Origin: Nepenthes gracilis
Lineage: Eukaryota; Streptophyta; Magnoliopsida; Caryophyllales; Nepenthaceae
DNA length: 64,000 nt
Direction: 5' to 3'
Assembly (NCBI GenBank): GCA_033239525.1
Contig: BSYO01000009.1
Location: 15,273,299-15,337,298, forward strand
Shown one piece after another: positions 49,545-60,326 of this stretch (position 1 is its first letter; every line of letters starts with the position of its first letter). A program made the translations under genes and the position numbers. The notes below the pieces were generated by a model that worked only from the letters and a program-made list of their open reading frames with translations, made no database searches and was not told where the DNA came from.

Positions 49545-49723
49545 TCCCACCTTATTCCTCATACTATTCTACAAACCAAACAATGGAATACTAATTCCCA
49601 CCTTATTCTATTCAAACAACCAAACATAAGAATAACAATTCCAACTCTATTCCCATCATTTTCTATTCCCTGGAATAACTATTCTATTCCTACCTAATTC
49701 TATTCCAGCAATTAAACGTACCG
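48848..49723. mobile_element. Harbinger-type MITE with TAA duplication and an expanded ATT interior
   Basis: 876 bp flanked by TAA (48845-48847 and 49724-49726). The left end GGCTATGTTTGGTTGC and the reverse complement of the right end (CGGTACGTTTAATTGC) are similar imperfect terminal inverted repeats. The left viral arm has the uninterrupted site AGATAAGCGTTTATAG near 41330, confirming insertion after the arms formed. Inside, a GGAATTGCAATTC...GTTAGCAATGAGG block is duplicated (about 48897 and 49032), and 48967-49545 is mostly ATT/TTA simple repeat. A 3-bp TAA/TTA duplication is the Tourist/PIF-Harbinger signature. No transposase. Confidence 0.88.
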
Positions 49724-49967
49724 TAAGCGTTTACAGCAAATGGAGAAACCAGAAGCCTCTCTCATTTTCTTTTCCCTCTTTGTAATTAGCCTATGTAAAT
49801 TTTCATTTTCATTCCCTTGTACCAACCTTCTGAGAATGTAATCAAGTTTCATCAATCAAAGTTCAACAGTTTAATTCAGTTTTATCTGGTATAATTTTAT
49901 TCTTCTCTGGGACGTGTTTTTGTATTAATGAATTTTGAAATACGATCCTGCATACAGATTTGGTATA

Positions 49968-50100
49968 TGTAGGAAAATGTCCCACATCGGCTTTGGAAAT
50001 GGAAAACGATTCGCTTAATGGTGCTGGGTATCCTTTCCCTCGTGGACGGCGTTTTGAGGAAAACCGTGAGGGCTTCCAGGCCCAAAGCGGACAGTATCCA
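49968..50100 (+). repeat. TRIM-like LTR, third copy
   Basis: 133 bp, matching 40962-41091 in the same orientation (GTCCCACATCGG, GTTTTGAGGAAAACCGTGAG, AGGCCCAAAGCGGACAG). It is followed by TGATAGTTCCTGATG, where the sequence switches to the DP exon at about 50118. Confidence 0.8.
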
Positions 50101-50117
50101 TGATAGTTCCTGATGAG

Positions 50118-50344
50118 AATGAAAAAGAAATACAGCGGAAAGGTCTTCCTAGGACTATAGCCCAAGTGATATTGAAGAATTGAGGGTATGAATTTGTCTT
50201 CTGCAAGTTCAGTTATTCTGCATTGTTGGGTGGCAAACCTATTTACCTGGTTATTCGTAAGTATGCTAATTGCAGGCGGAGCGTATTGGACGGAGAAATA
50301 GGATAGAGAAGAGATCTGCGTACTTGCAGGAATTGGAGGAACAA
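50118..50344 (+). pseudogene. Right-side duplicate of two DP exons
   Basis: 50118-50185 repeats the end of the RRRVYD exon from AATGAAAAAG on, including the same 2-bp frameshift. 50276-50344 is the dimerisation exon with an intact CAG acceptor, encoding AERIGRRNRIEKRSAYLQEL, then EEQ before a GT donor. The intron between them matches the left copy. The left copy covers about 40651-40868, so roughly 220 bp of gene lies on both sides of the 9.2-kb insertion. Confidence 0.92.
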
Positions 50345-50354
50345 GTAAATACTA

Positions 50355-50630
50355 ATATATTCTACATTTATTTGTGTTACCATGGAACATGAGATAAGAG
50401 AATCTAGAATTATTCTTCTAATTGTCTTATGACCAATGATGATTTACTAACTTCTAGTTGGCCTCCTTGAAGTACATAGTATATCATAAATTCTGATATA
50501 TTCTACATTTATTTGTGTTACCATGGAACATGAGATAAGAGAATCTAGAATTATTCTTCTAATTGCCGTATGGCCAGTGATTATTTACTAACTTCTATTT
50601 GGCCTCCTTGAAGTACATAGTATATCATAA
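50355..50630 (+). repeat. Two-copy tandem duplication, 141-bp period
   Basis: Copies at 50355-50489 and 50496-50630, both with ATATTCTACATTTATTTGTG and CTTGAAGTACATAGTATATC. The duplication lies in a DP intron and ends at the next exon. Confidence 0.92.
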
Positions 50631-50712
50631 CCTGATATGACGGAATCAACAATTATATGGCTCTGGAAATGGTCCTAGTGGCAGCGTGGCTTTACCTTTT
50701 ATTCTCATTCAG
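50629..50712 (+). pseudogene. DP relic, later exon
   Basis: The frame reads NLI, then a stop (TGA at about 50638-50640), then RNQQLYGSGNGPSGSVALPF, then ILIQ before a GT donor. The family has N-L-I-Q-R-N-E-Q-L-Y here. The last exons of the gene are not clearly recognisable downstream. Confidence 0.85.
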
Positions 50713-52778
50713 GTAGTAGTTTGTGGCAATTCATTTTTTTTAATTTCAATGGGGCCTCCTAAACTGCATGCGACGACTATGGCCTTAAAATATGGAGAAA
50801 GAAATGGAAACATCAGTAGTAACGTGGTTGGACCTATATACTTGAGGAATGACAATTGAGATGGTTTGTCTATTGCAGCCACTGGTTTTTTCTCTACCGT
50901 ATTCAACACCAGGTAGGTTTATCGGAGATAATATTGCCTCTTAATTTTCTTGGTACCTTTATCACAAGTATTTGCTATGCAAATACAGGTTCTGAACAAT
51001 TTCAAGCACATGGGGGCTATGATACTCTGATTTTTCTTAGTACTTCTAGGATGCACATTATGTATTGCTTTTAGGAACTATTTAGAGACTGATCTTTACT
51101 TAGACAACTAATCTATGTAACATCCAAGCTCTTCATTTTTTCAATTCCATTGTATTATCTAACTCACTATAGAATCCATATCTCTCACTTTCATAATCTA
51201 CACTTTCATTTATACAGATCAAATGAATTCAAGATTACTAAAAAGACTTCATTCACTCACCCAATTGACATATCTTCTTTATAAAACCCTATAAAGAGCT
51301 CCGCTCCCCAGTCATTTAAAATCATTGATGCGTTCCCATCCTTGTTCAAAATATACTTCTATATAAAACAAACTTCACCTTTCATAAATATGTATGAATT
51401 TTTTACTTTCATTTGCTGGTTTTGCTCTTATTGCCTCAGTTGAACCCTTATTTCCGAGCATTTTAATCGTTAGGCTCGAACAGTTATTCTGAAATCTGCT
51501 TTCATTCGTATGGCAAGCCCATCCAATGGCTCTTTCAATTGCTACTCTCTAGATTGTACATTGAAATGTTGTTTCAAGACTATTGTCGAGGCTGCGCCTC
51601 TTTTTGTGAGGACTTTGCAATAGTTCCTTGCTGATATTTCGTCGTAGCTGTTAAGAGTATTAAGCTACTTTTGGGATGGTTTAAGCTTTTATGCCTTCGG
51701 GTTTCTTAAAATGTTATTGGACTCTTGTCCATTGAATGGTCATGTGTTTTATTCTTCAAACCAACCCCCAATTTTCATAATTATCATAATTAATCCCCTC
51801 CTCACATGACATGTCCCCTGTGCTCTCTTCGTTGATTCCACACAGCATGGCCATCGTCACCTGCTGCATCCCAGCCGTTCATGTGTTGTGACAAGTACCT
51901 GGACGGTCGCGATGCTTTAAGTTGACCTGATATTGAGCAACCTTATCAAAATAGTCTCATTTATTTTCAACCAATTCGTGATATTAAATATGCCATTAAT
52001 ACGTTCGGTTTTCTTCTACTCAAAAATCAATGATACAGATTTTAAAATTCTAAAAATAAATAAATTTTTTTTTAAGTTTGAATTATATAAAAATTGTAAA
52101 AATATATATATGATAAAAATATATTAATATATTTATATTAAAGGAAAATAATCATTTATTTATTTTTTTCCTTCAAAATTTATATAACTAAACAAATGAT
52201 TAGTGTACCTTGACTTTTAAAACTTCACTGCCAAAAAATTCATATATTATAAGTAACTAAATATCCCCTGTATTGATATTGTTTGCTTTCATCTCCTCTC
52301 ATCGCGCAACGTGAGTAATATTGTAATTCTAATCGATAAAAAATTGATTTAGTGTTATAATAAATTAGCAATGTCAAATTAAATATGAATACATTATCTC
52401 AAATTTTGAAAGTAAAAGAAAAAAGCAAGAGTATTTATTTTCATAATATTCCTATTATATTTGATTACAACTCCATTTTTCAGCAACACAAGAAGGGGGA
52501 AAAAATCAAGGAGTTTTCTTACTGTCGACAAACCTTACTTTTATAATGGAAATCCTTATCCCTCTTCCAAATCCAAAGCAGCAAACGAACTCTCTCTCTC
52601 TCTCTCTCTGTCAGAGTATACGAGGGCTTTTGCTGTACACGGATGTCTGCTATTATGGAGGTGGTTTTTTCCCGGAAGCACACAAACTCTATGCAGATGC
52701 CAGATGTTGGGGATGACTTGATTCGTCTGCATTTGCACCTGCACCTTTTCACTATCCCAGGTTTCCTTCATTCACATT

Positions 52779-52809
<31 letters not shown>

Positions 52810-53946
52810 GTGTGTGTGTGTGTGCGCGCGCGCGCATGCGCGCGTGTAGTTGCATGGTGCGTAATTGAAACCAAGGGGGAGAGCGAGAAAGTTGCAGGTG
52901 TTTATGCAGACGAATGAAACTTCATCTTCTTACTCTCGATCTTGAAGGAGGAGACAGTTGAAGGTGTTCATCCAGATGAATAAAAAATCATCTTCTTCCT
53001 CTCTCGCCTGAACCCTGAATATATATATTCTACCAATGATCCGGAGCTGACGGGTATCTTGTTCTAGAGTTTGATTCAGAACATAGACAACTTGAGAAAG
53101 AATTTTGATTCAAATAATTTGGTTCATGGTCCCGCACATCGTAGATATTTGAGCTATGCTCTTGTAAATCCAGTCCGATGTCTAGATCAATACTGGCTTG
53201 TATTAGTAAAAAAAAAATGGATAATGGATAACTTAGTCCTTTGAACTGGACAACAATATTGTTGTTTTAGACATTGATGAGGAGAGCAAGCCGCAACAAG
53301 CGAAGCTCGGTTGGAAAGTAGAGCTGAGAGAGCATGATGTCTCCTAGCCAAATAATGAAATAAATATTATATAATGTTATTGATAAAAAGAACACATGAA
53401 TCCTGTTATGTCGTCATATGGTTGTGTCAAGTGGACTATTTGAGAAAAGCGTACCACTCTCGAAGATAGGCATTTAGTCCCAGACTTATGGAAAGTCATC
53501 TAAGCATTGGGTGAGTGTGAGAATTGAAAGAGTTATGATCTTTTCTCCCTTTTTTTAAAAGTGGATTGGGGATCCTCACTAAATGACATGAAGGTTTATA
53601 TTTGTTAGGCATAGCAAGATAGCTGTTGGGCCACGTAAGTGGGGATTAGTAGGTTGAGTATCCAGTGGTCAGTAATTGGTACACGCTTACTTCGTGATTT
53701 CTGTCTGTCTAATCAACACTTGTCCAAGATTTACCTTTTCAATGTTGTAGGTAGCATTTTTTGACTTGGCATGCAAGTATAATGTGGTTCTTACTGACTA
53801 GTTATTGTTAACGTGTCATTCTAGCCGTAAGAGACTCATGCTTGGGCCCCCATACCTTATCATGCCTTCAACAGCAAAGTACATTTAGATGATGCAAAGA
53901 TACAAAATGGGTTGGTGACTCCCTTGGGATTCGAACTCTCTTAGCT
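50713..53946. other. Unrecognised sequence downstream of the DP relic
   Basis: No confident gene. 50760-50870 may hold poor remnants of the last DP exons. 52600-52760 contains a short ATG-initiated frame (52643 onward) that is not similar to anything I know. Pyrimidine microsatellites lie at about 52590-52611 and 52781-52805, and an alternating purine-pyrimidine tract at 52805-52848. Confidence 0.5.
52805..52848. repeat. 44-bp alternating purine-pyrimidine tract (TG/CG)
   Basis: An uninterrupted alternation of pyrimidine and purine: first TG repeats, then CG repeats with one CATG centre, then TGTA. It follows directly after a (TC)n run. Such sequence readily forms left-handed Z-DNA. Confidence 0.92.
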
Positions 53947-53951
53947 CAGTT

Positions 53952-55878
53952 TGTCACGACTTTGGATTAAAGTATGTCAAAATAATTATTAACAAATATA
54001 ATAAACCATAAATTGCAATTCACTAATAACTCCCATGACACTTAAATTTGGGCCGAACACAACAAACATCCACATAACCTAAGATGACAACAAAAATAAT
54101 ATCAACCGTTACAGGATCTCCCAAATAACTCGTCCATACAAATAAATAATTATAACCTACTCTATTGATCGTAAGGAAAAGTGTCAACTCATAATATGAA
54201 CAAAATGGTCAATCCATAACAACTAAACGTCACAATATTCAAATAACATTGTTTCCTCCCAGTTAATACAACATACAGTTTTCATGCTGCCTATCACCTC
54301 AAATAATGCCCAAAATACATTTAATATGAATGTGATCCGAAATATAGGACTAATACTCACCAATACTAACAAGGCTACGATCATATTTGCGTTAGAACTT
54401 CTTGTAATGTATCAATGGCCCACTAATATGAAGTGATAAGAACAATTAAATTGTATACAAAAAGTTTAACAAGTATTAGTATATAATCTAACAAATAACA
54501 GCATCCAAAATTAGGATAAAGGTTAATAAACATATACAAGACGCATACAACTGTATTCTAAAAGCCCGTCAACAAAAATTCGAATATAGTCTTGTATTCA
54601 AAAATATAGTCCAAAATAAAAGTCATAATTTTCAATTGTATGAGACCAATCAAATTTCAATTGTGGGCAAAATCTATAAATCTCAATCGAAGTATCAAAT
54701 ATAAGTCAATACAGGTAAAATATATCAAAAATTTAAAATATTCACAAATTGGATAATTAAAGACTGAAATACTAATTTAAGAAAGGGTTATACATATTTT
54801 CTATAATATTAAATCATATTACCACTATTTAGACTCATGGGCAGGGCCATCTATATACTATTTCCTGTAAAGATGAACGAAACCACTATTTTTTACCACC
54901 CGAAAAATGGGTGCACTCCTCAAATTTATCTGATATATTATGACGCTCGAATATATAAGTTTCGTTCAATATTTTACAATGATTCTCATAAAATACAAAT
55001 CGGGAATGGCATTTATATCACAGATTACAAAATTTTTCCTATATGGTAGAAAAGGTTGAAACTTTTACTAGAGAATGTCAAATCACAAAGCTTTACCCTC
55101 AAAAAATGTCACATATCGAATTACATAGCAAAAATAGAGTCCAATCCGAAGTACAATATATTAATACCACATGCATAGCCCATAGGCAAGTTTTCATAAC
55201 TTTTTCATTACAAATATATTTATATATAAATATAATATTTTAAAATATTTATCCATTTTTGACAAAACAAGTAAAATCCCCAAATATTAGTAAAGCCAAA
55301 GCAAAATCTCAAGACAATCGGTAAAAGAGACATGCATTTACGAAAGAATCAAATATGGTAAGCAAACTAATATGTATATATATTAAATCTACCAAATGTA
55401 AGAAAACATAATCAAAAATGAAAATGAATCAAAATTAGGGTGTAAGAATACTTACTCAACTTCTAACTAAACAAATCTAATAAAAAGATGTTTTGAACTA
55501 CCTCTTCTCCTCTTTCTCTTTGTTCCTCATCTTTTTCTCTCATTTCTCTTCTTTCCCACGCGAAAAGACTGAATAGTATGCGCCACTCCTTATATAACCG
55601 AATAAGTGTACGAGCGCTGCTCGGACATGCATCAAGCTGCACGTCAAACCCTCTTTGTACATGAGCATCACCTCGGTGCACCTCGAGTGTGACCCCCACA
55701 GGAATCAACATTCGAGTGCCAGCTCAAGCACTCCTCGGGCACTCTTCAATTTGGAATCCATGCTTAACCATGCCTCAGGCGCCAATATGTTATATTACAC
55801 AATTATTTTTGATATATTCAATTTGACCCAAAATAAACTGATAATATCAAATAAATTGAACAGGTACCATGCATTACA
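53952..55878 (-). repeat. 3' LTR of gypsy element 2 (left side)
   Basis: 1927 bp. It begins TGTCACGACT on the plus strand and ends CATTACA, homologous to 60327-62300. It is followed by the purine tract (minus strand ATAATGAGGGAAGAGC, 55879-55894). Confidence 0.9.
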
Positions 55879-55929
55879 GCTCTTCCCTCATTATAAAAAT
55901 TTCATTTTCGAATTTTACGTGTCTTAATA

Positions 55930-57370
55930 TTCAAATAAGTAGGGGTATTTCTCTCAAACTTTATCCTCATATTCCCATGTCACTTTTTCTATTGAGTGAT
56001 TCCTCCAAACTATTCTAACCAACGGAATCGTCTTAGTTCTTAACACCTGATCCTTTCTATTCAAGATTTACACCGGAACCTCAACATATATCAAATTCTC
56101 ATCAATTTGTAATGGTTTATATTCAACCATATGCGAAGGATCATACACGTACTTCTTAAATATAGATACATGAAAATATCATGGCAATCTATTGAATTTG
56201 GAGGCAAAGCCAACCTATAAGCCACTTCTCTGACCCCCTATAAAATCTTAAATGGCTCGATAAATTTCAACATTAATTTTTCTTTTACTTTGGACCTCGA
56301 GATTTTCTTCCTAGGAGCTACCTTCAAAAATACATAATCACTTACTTCAAACCTCAAATTGGATCTCTCTCTATCGATGTAACTCTTTTGGAGACTTTGA
56401 GTAACAATCAGTCGATTCCGAAAAATTTTAATCATATCGAAAGTGCCCTGAATAATATTAGAGCCTAAAAGTCTGTGATCACCAATTTTTTTTCAATTAA
56501 TAAGAGACCTACATCCCGTTCGTTTAAAGTCTCAAAAAGGATCATATCAATACTTGACTGATAACTATTATTGTAGACAAATTCAGCTAACAGCAAATAA
56601 TTATCCCAATTTTTTTTATTTCAAAAACAAATACCATCAACCTATCCTCCAAAATCTAAATAGTCTTCTCCTATTAACCATCTGTTTACGGATGAAATGT
56701 TGTACTACATTTCAACTTGATACCCAACTCTTTATGCAATCTTTTTTAAAATTTAAATACAAACATTGAATCACGATCGAAAACTATCAAAACTGTAATA
56801 CTATACAATCTTACAATTTCATTAATGTACAGACATGCCAACCAATTCCTTGAGAACGTTGTCTTGCTGGTAAAAATAAGACGTGTTCGTCAGCCTATCT
56901 AAAATCACCTAAATTGCATCAAAATTTCTCGCCATTAGAGGCAAATCTGAAATAAAATCCATCATGATATGCTTCTATTTTCAACTGAGAATTAACAGAG
57001 TGTGTAAAAATCCTGGAGGCTTCTTATGCTCGATAAGTTTCATTCAAAATTTTCTCATTTAATTCTTCAATATTTGGAACATAAATTCTATCCCAAAAAA
57101 GAAGAATTCCATTTGCTTAAATATTAAAATCTGTCCGTGATTACCTAAATCTTCGACAATCACCATCAAATATAGGTCACTCATTTAAATCTCCTTAATC
57201 TTCTTCATAATCACGGGTTACACTTAGAGATACGGCAAAATCATTTTCGACCCTTGAGAATATAATCGAATGATATAACCTTTCATTCCATTCAATATCT
57301 TCCATTTCTTAATCACCAAATGAGCCATTATATCCAAAGATTTCTGGCTTAAAGTATCAGCAACCATATT
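55930..57370 (-). pseudogene. Gypsy 2 integrase remnant
   Basis: The C-terminal part is readable at 56238-56435 (FRNRLIVTQSLQKSYIDRER, SNLRFEVSDYVFLKVAP), matching the corresponding part of element 1. The core between about 56500 and 57370 is recognisable only in pieces with many stops. Confidence 0.75.
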
Positions 57371-58690
57371 TGCCCTTTCTGACAGATATTATATTTCGTA
57401 ATTATAGTCTTTTAACAAATCCATTCATTTATATTGCCGCATATTTTATTCTTTCTGTGAGAATAAATATTTTAATTTTTATGTTTAGAATATCAGATAT
57501 TATATTTCGTAATTATAGTCTTTTAACAAATCCATTCATCTATATTGCCGCATATTTTATTCTTTCTGTGAGAATAAATATTTTAATTTTTATGTTTAGA
57601 ATATACCACAAATTTCTTTCTATACAAATAATACATTCAAATCTTTTGTACAAAAATCACAACCGTCAATTTCAAGTCATGGGTGGGATAATTTTGTTCA
57701 TGAATCTTTAATTGTTTTAACCCATAGGCAACCACCGGGTCACGTTGCATTAATACATAGTTCAAATCTTTCTTAGAGGCATCACAATATATCATAAAGT
57801 CTCTTAATCCATCGGAAATCGACAACATCGGTGCATAGGTCAATCTATTCTTCAATTCTTGAAAACTTGCCTCACAAACCTCATCCCAATGAAAGACTAT
57901 TCACTTCTGGGTTAAAGATATCAGTGGCACCGCAATCTTTAAGAAATTCTCAACAAAGTGCCTATAATAACCAGCCAAATATAAGAAAATCCGTACCTCC
58001 ATAACATTGGTCGGTATATCTTAATTAGTTACAACTTTAACCTTTTTTGGATCCATTGATACACCATACTAGGAAACTATGTGTCCCAAAAATGATATTT
58101 CTTTCAACCAAAATTCAAATGTTTTTAACTTGGCAAACTACTTTTCCCTCAAAGTTTGCAATCAATCCTCAAATAAGTTTATACTCTTTAAAACTCATCG
58201 AATAGATCAAAATATGATCAATAAAAATAATCACAAATTGATCCAAATAAGGCTAGAAAACTTGATTCTTGAGGTCCATGAAAGATGCTGGCGCATTTGT
58301 CAACTCGAAAAGCTTCACTAAGAATTCATAGTGGTCGTACCTTATTCTAAAAGTCATCTTGGGTATGTCCTTACGCTTAATCTTCAATTGATGGTACCCC
58401 GAATACAGATCAATCTTAGAAAAGATTTGAGCTCCTTACAATTTATCGAATAAATCATCTATTCTCAGGAGAAGATACTTATTCTTTATTGTGATTTTAT
58501 TCAACTCTCGATAATTCACACATAACCGCATAGATTTATCATTTTTTTTTACCAAAAGTATTGGAACACCCCAAGGCGATACACTAGGTTAAATAAAACC
58601 TTTTTTCAATAAATTTTATAATTGTTGCTTTAATTCCTTTAATTTAGATTGAGCCATTCTAAGGGAGCTCTCGAAATTAGCATAGATTTC
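57371..58690 (-). pseudogene. Gypsy 2 reverse transcriptase and RNase H remnant
   Basis: RNase H is seen at 57637-57855 ([20 protein letters not shown]). The reverse transcriptase lies at about 57900-58690. Its catalytic box reads FIDHILIYS near 58195-58225, where the second aspartate is histidine. A 111-bp tandem duplication (57383-57604) interrupts the RNase H coding part. Stops are frequent. Confidence 0.82.
57383..57604. repeat. 111-bp tandem duplication inside RNase H
   Basis: Copies at 57383-57493 and 57494-57604, nearly identical (one visible difference near 57428 and 57539). The unit is 37 codons. The near-identity shows it is recent compared with the decay of the element. Confidence 0.93.
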
Positions 58691-59443
58691 AGCACAACAT
58701 CAATGACAAATTCAATGTCCCGATTAAAAGGTAAATCAGGCAAATTTTTTGAAAAGACATCTCAAATTCATATATTACCAAAATTTTCTCAATGGCCACA
58801 TTATGGCTCCTAAATATAGTCACATACGCCAAATAAGCTTGACATACATCCTTCATCGAGTGGCTTGCATGTAGAGTTGAAATCAATCCCGTTGTCTTCC
58901 TTCTGATTCTTCCTTAGAACTCAAAAGATTTATACCTCGGAATATAAAATAAAACAGACTTATTATAACAATTTACACTGGTATGACAACACACCAACCA
59001 ATCCATTCCCAAAATGGCATCGAAATTTAATATGTCAAACAAAATCAAATCTGCTAATAATTTATATCCGTTGACCCAAATCAGATACTGGAGATACACA
59101 ATATCAGCCAACAAAGATTTACATACCGGGGTAAATATCACCAACGCACATTCCAAAATTTAAGGGGCACGTGCAATTTACAAACAAATTTATGGGCTAT
59201 AAAAAAATGCGTAGACTCAGGATCAATCAAAATATACACCACATTATCTTCAACAACCAACAGATTCGCCCTAGCATCCCTTGCCATTGCTGCATATGCC
59301 CTTTTGGGAACCATGGTCTTCTTGTGTAGAAGCCTCAAAGGGATTGGACAATCCTTTGCCATATGGCCAACTTGGCTAATTGAAACACGACTCATTTTGA
59401 TGATAGTATAGCCTCTCGATATGATTTTTACCACAAAATTCAC
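58689..59443 (-). pseudogene. Gypsy 2 protease remnant
   Basis: 59138-59443 contains LIDPESTHFFIAHKF, the retropepsin region with D-T-G altered to D-P-E. 58914-59156 contains LNFDAILGMDWLVCCH, the second conserved block. 58689-58886 covers the linker toward reverse transcriptase. Frames differ between the three pieces. Confidence 0.8.
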
Positions 59444-60310
59444 ACACTGACCTTATATACTAGGGTTTCATCGGCAAAGATTTCACCCTGATTGCCTTTC
59501 CCTTGTCTTGAACCTTAGACCTTAAATGGGAGCCTCTAACCCTTAAATTTTGTCCTCTATTCTCCGACTTTCTTTCAAAATATTGTTCACTTAGCTGATC
59601 TTGTTCAATAAGTAGGTCCCGATTAAGCACTTTGTTATAAGTCCAGACACAGAAGGGCACTAGCTACTTCTTGATTGAATCCTGGAATCCTTATAAAAAT
59701 GTTTGGGCTCTCTAGGCCTCATTTGTCACCACGTAGGGAATAAAACGAAACAACTTAGTAAATTTCATATCATATTCCACCACGATCTTATTTACTTGCT
59801 TCAATCGACCGAACTCGTCTTCCTTGATCTCCCATACACTAAACAAGAATTTCTCTATGAATGATTCCACAAAGACATCTCACGAAATTTCTTCATTTTT
59901 CATTCCTAAAATTCAGTGTTGAGTGGTCCACTACTAGCTCGCCTCTCCCTTTAGTTTATAGGCTGCAAATTTAACTTTATCTTATTCGAGGCAATCAATC
60001 ACCTCAAATACTTTCCCCACAATTTGAATACAGTTTTCAACTGTGATAGCATTAAATTTTTCTATGAATTTCAAGACGTGCTCGCTCGTAAAGCGATTAG
60101 AGGGCATCCTACCTTACCCTTGGTCAGTCATTCTCCTCATGATGATTAAGCTCTTGTCTTGTCGATGAATCATGTTGTCTATAATGTCACTCATACGATC
60201 CATCATCACAAGGTAATCATCCTCTAGGCTCAAACCCGATCCTCCACATACAAAATTTTTAACTAATTAGTTCTTCAAATTAATCAAAAACACTTCTCCT
60301 TACGACTCTT
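59444..60310 (-). pseudogene. Gypsy 2 gag remnant
   Basis: The nucleocapsid region has CEFCGKNHIERLYY (about 59400-59445) followed by the end of a zinc knuckle, VGHMAKDCP. 59460-59660 gives a basic gag C-terminal stretch (DQLSEQYFERKSENRGQNLR). The rest is broken. Confidence 0.78.
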
Positions 60311-60325
60311 TTCTGATACAATTTC
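60308..60325 (-). other. Primer-binding site of gypsy element 2
   Basis: The minus strand reads TGTATCAGAAAAG a few bases after the right LTR, a mutated initiator-Met tRNA site. Confidence 0.6.
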
Positions 60326-60326
60326 C

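Larger units (their letters stand above)
47098..49943. repeat. Right arm of large viral inverted repeat
   Basis: Reverse complement of 41109-43065, interrupted by the MITE at 48848-49723. On the plus strand it carries a second copy of the end of the viral reading frame, which stops at 47950-47952, and then the non-coding end of the viral unit. Confidence 0.9.
34447..50712 (+). pseudogene. DP-family (E2F partner) transcription factor pseudogene
   Basis: The ancestral protein pairs with E2F factors and binds cell-cycle promoters in the nucleus. Recognised exons lie at 34447-34706, 35018-35097, 35283-35320, 40571-40719, 40810-40868 and, after a 9.2-kb insertion, about 50118-50185, 50276-50344 and 50629-50712. 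Motifs seen are the N-terminal GTTISGQSLSTSGSVG, KKKRGQRA, VCEKVESKGRTT, the DNA-binding core [20 protein letters not shown], the dimerisation region RNRIEKRSAYLQELEEQ, and a later QLYGSGNGPSGSVALPFIL. Stops (35318, in 40861, near 50638), a 2-bp frameshift at about 40690, a missing exon between 35320 and 40571 and the insertion make it non-functional. It runs in the same direction as the HisRS relic. Confidence 0.92.

Noticed and set aside
48706..49594. Frames of up to 226 codons made of Ile, Leu and Tyr
   Set aside because: They translate the ATT/TTA microsatellite in the MITE; no membrane protein is implied.
41109..49943. Large inverted repeat read as terminal inverted repeats of a DNA transposon
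   Set aside because: The arms contain viral-type reading frames and non-coding viral end sequence, no transposase is seen, and there is no short target duplication at the outer ends. The outer sequence is TRIM LTR.
53915..53951. tRNA-like box B (minus strand GAGTTCGAATCCC) as a tRNA gene or SINE
   Set aside because: No matching box A, no cloverleaf and no poly-A tail could be found.
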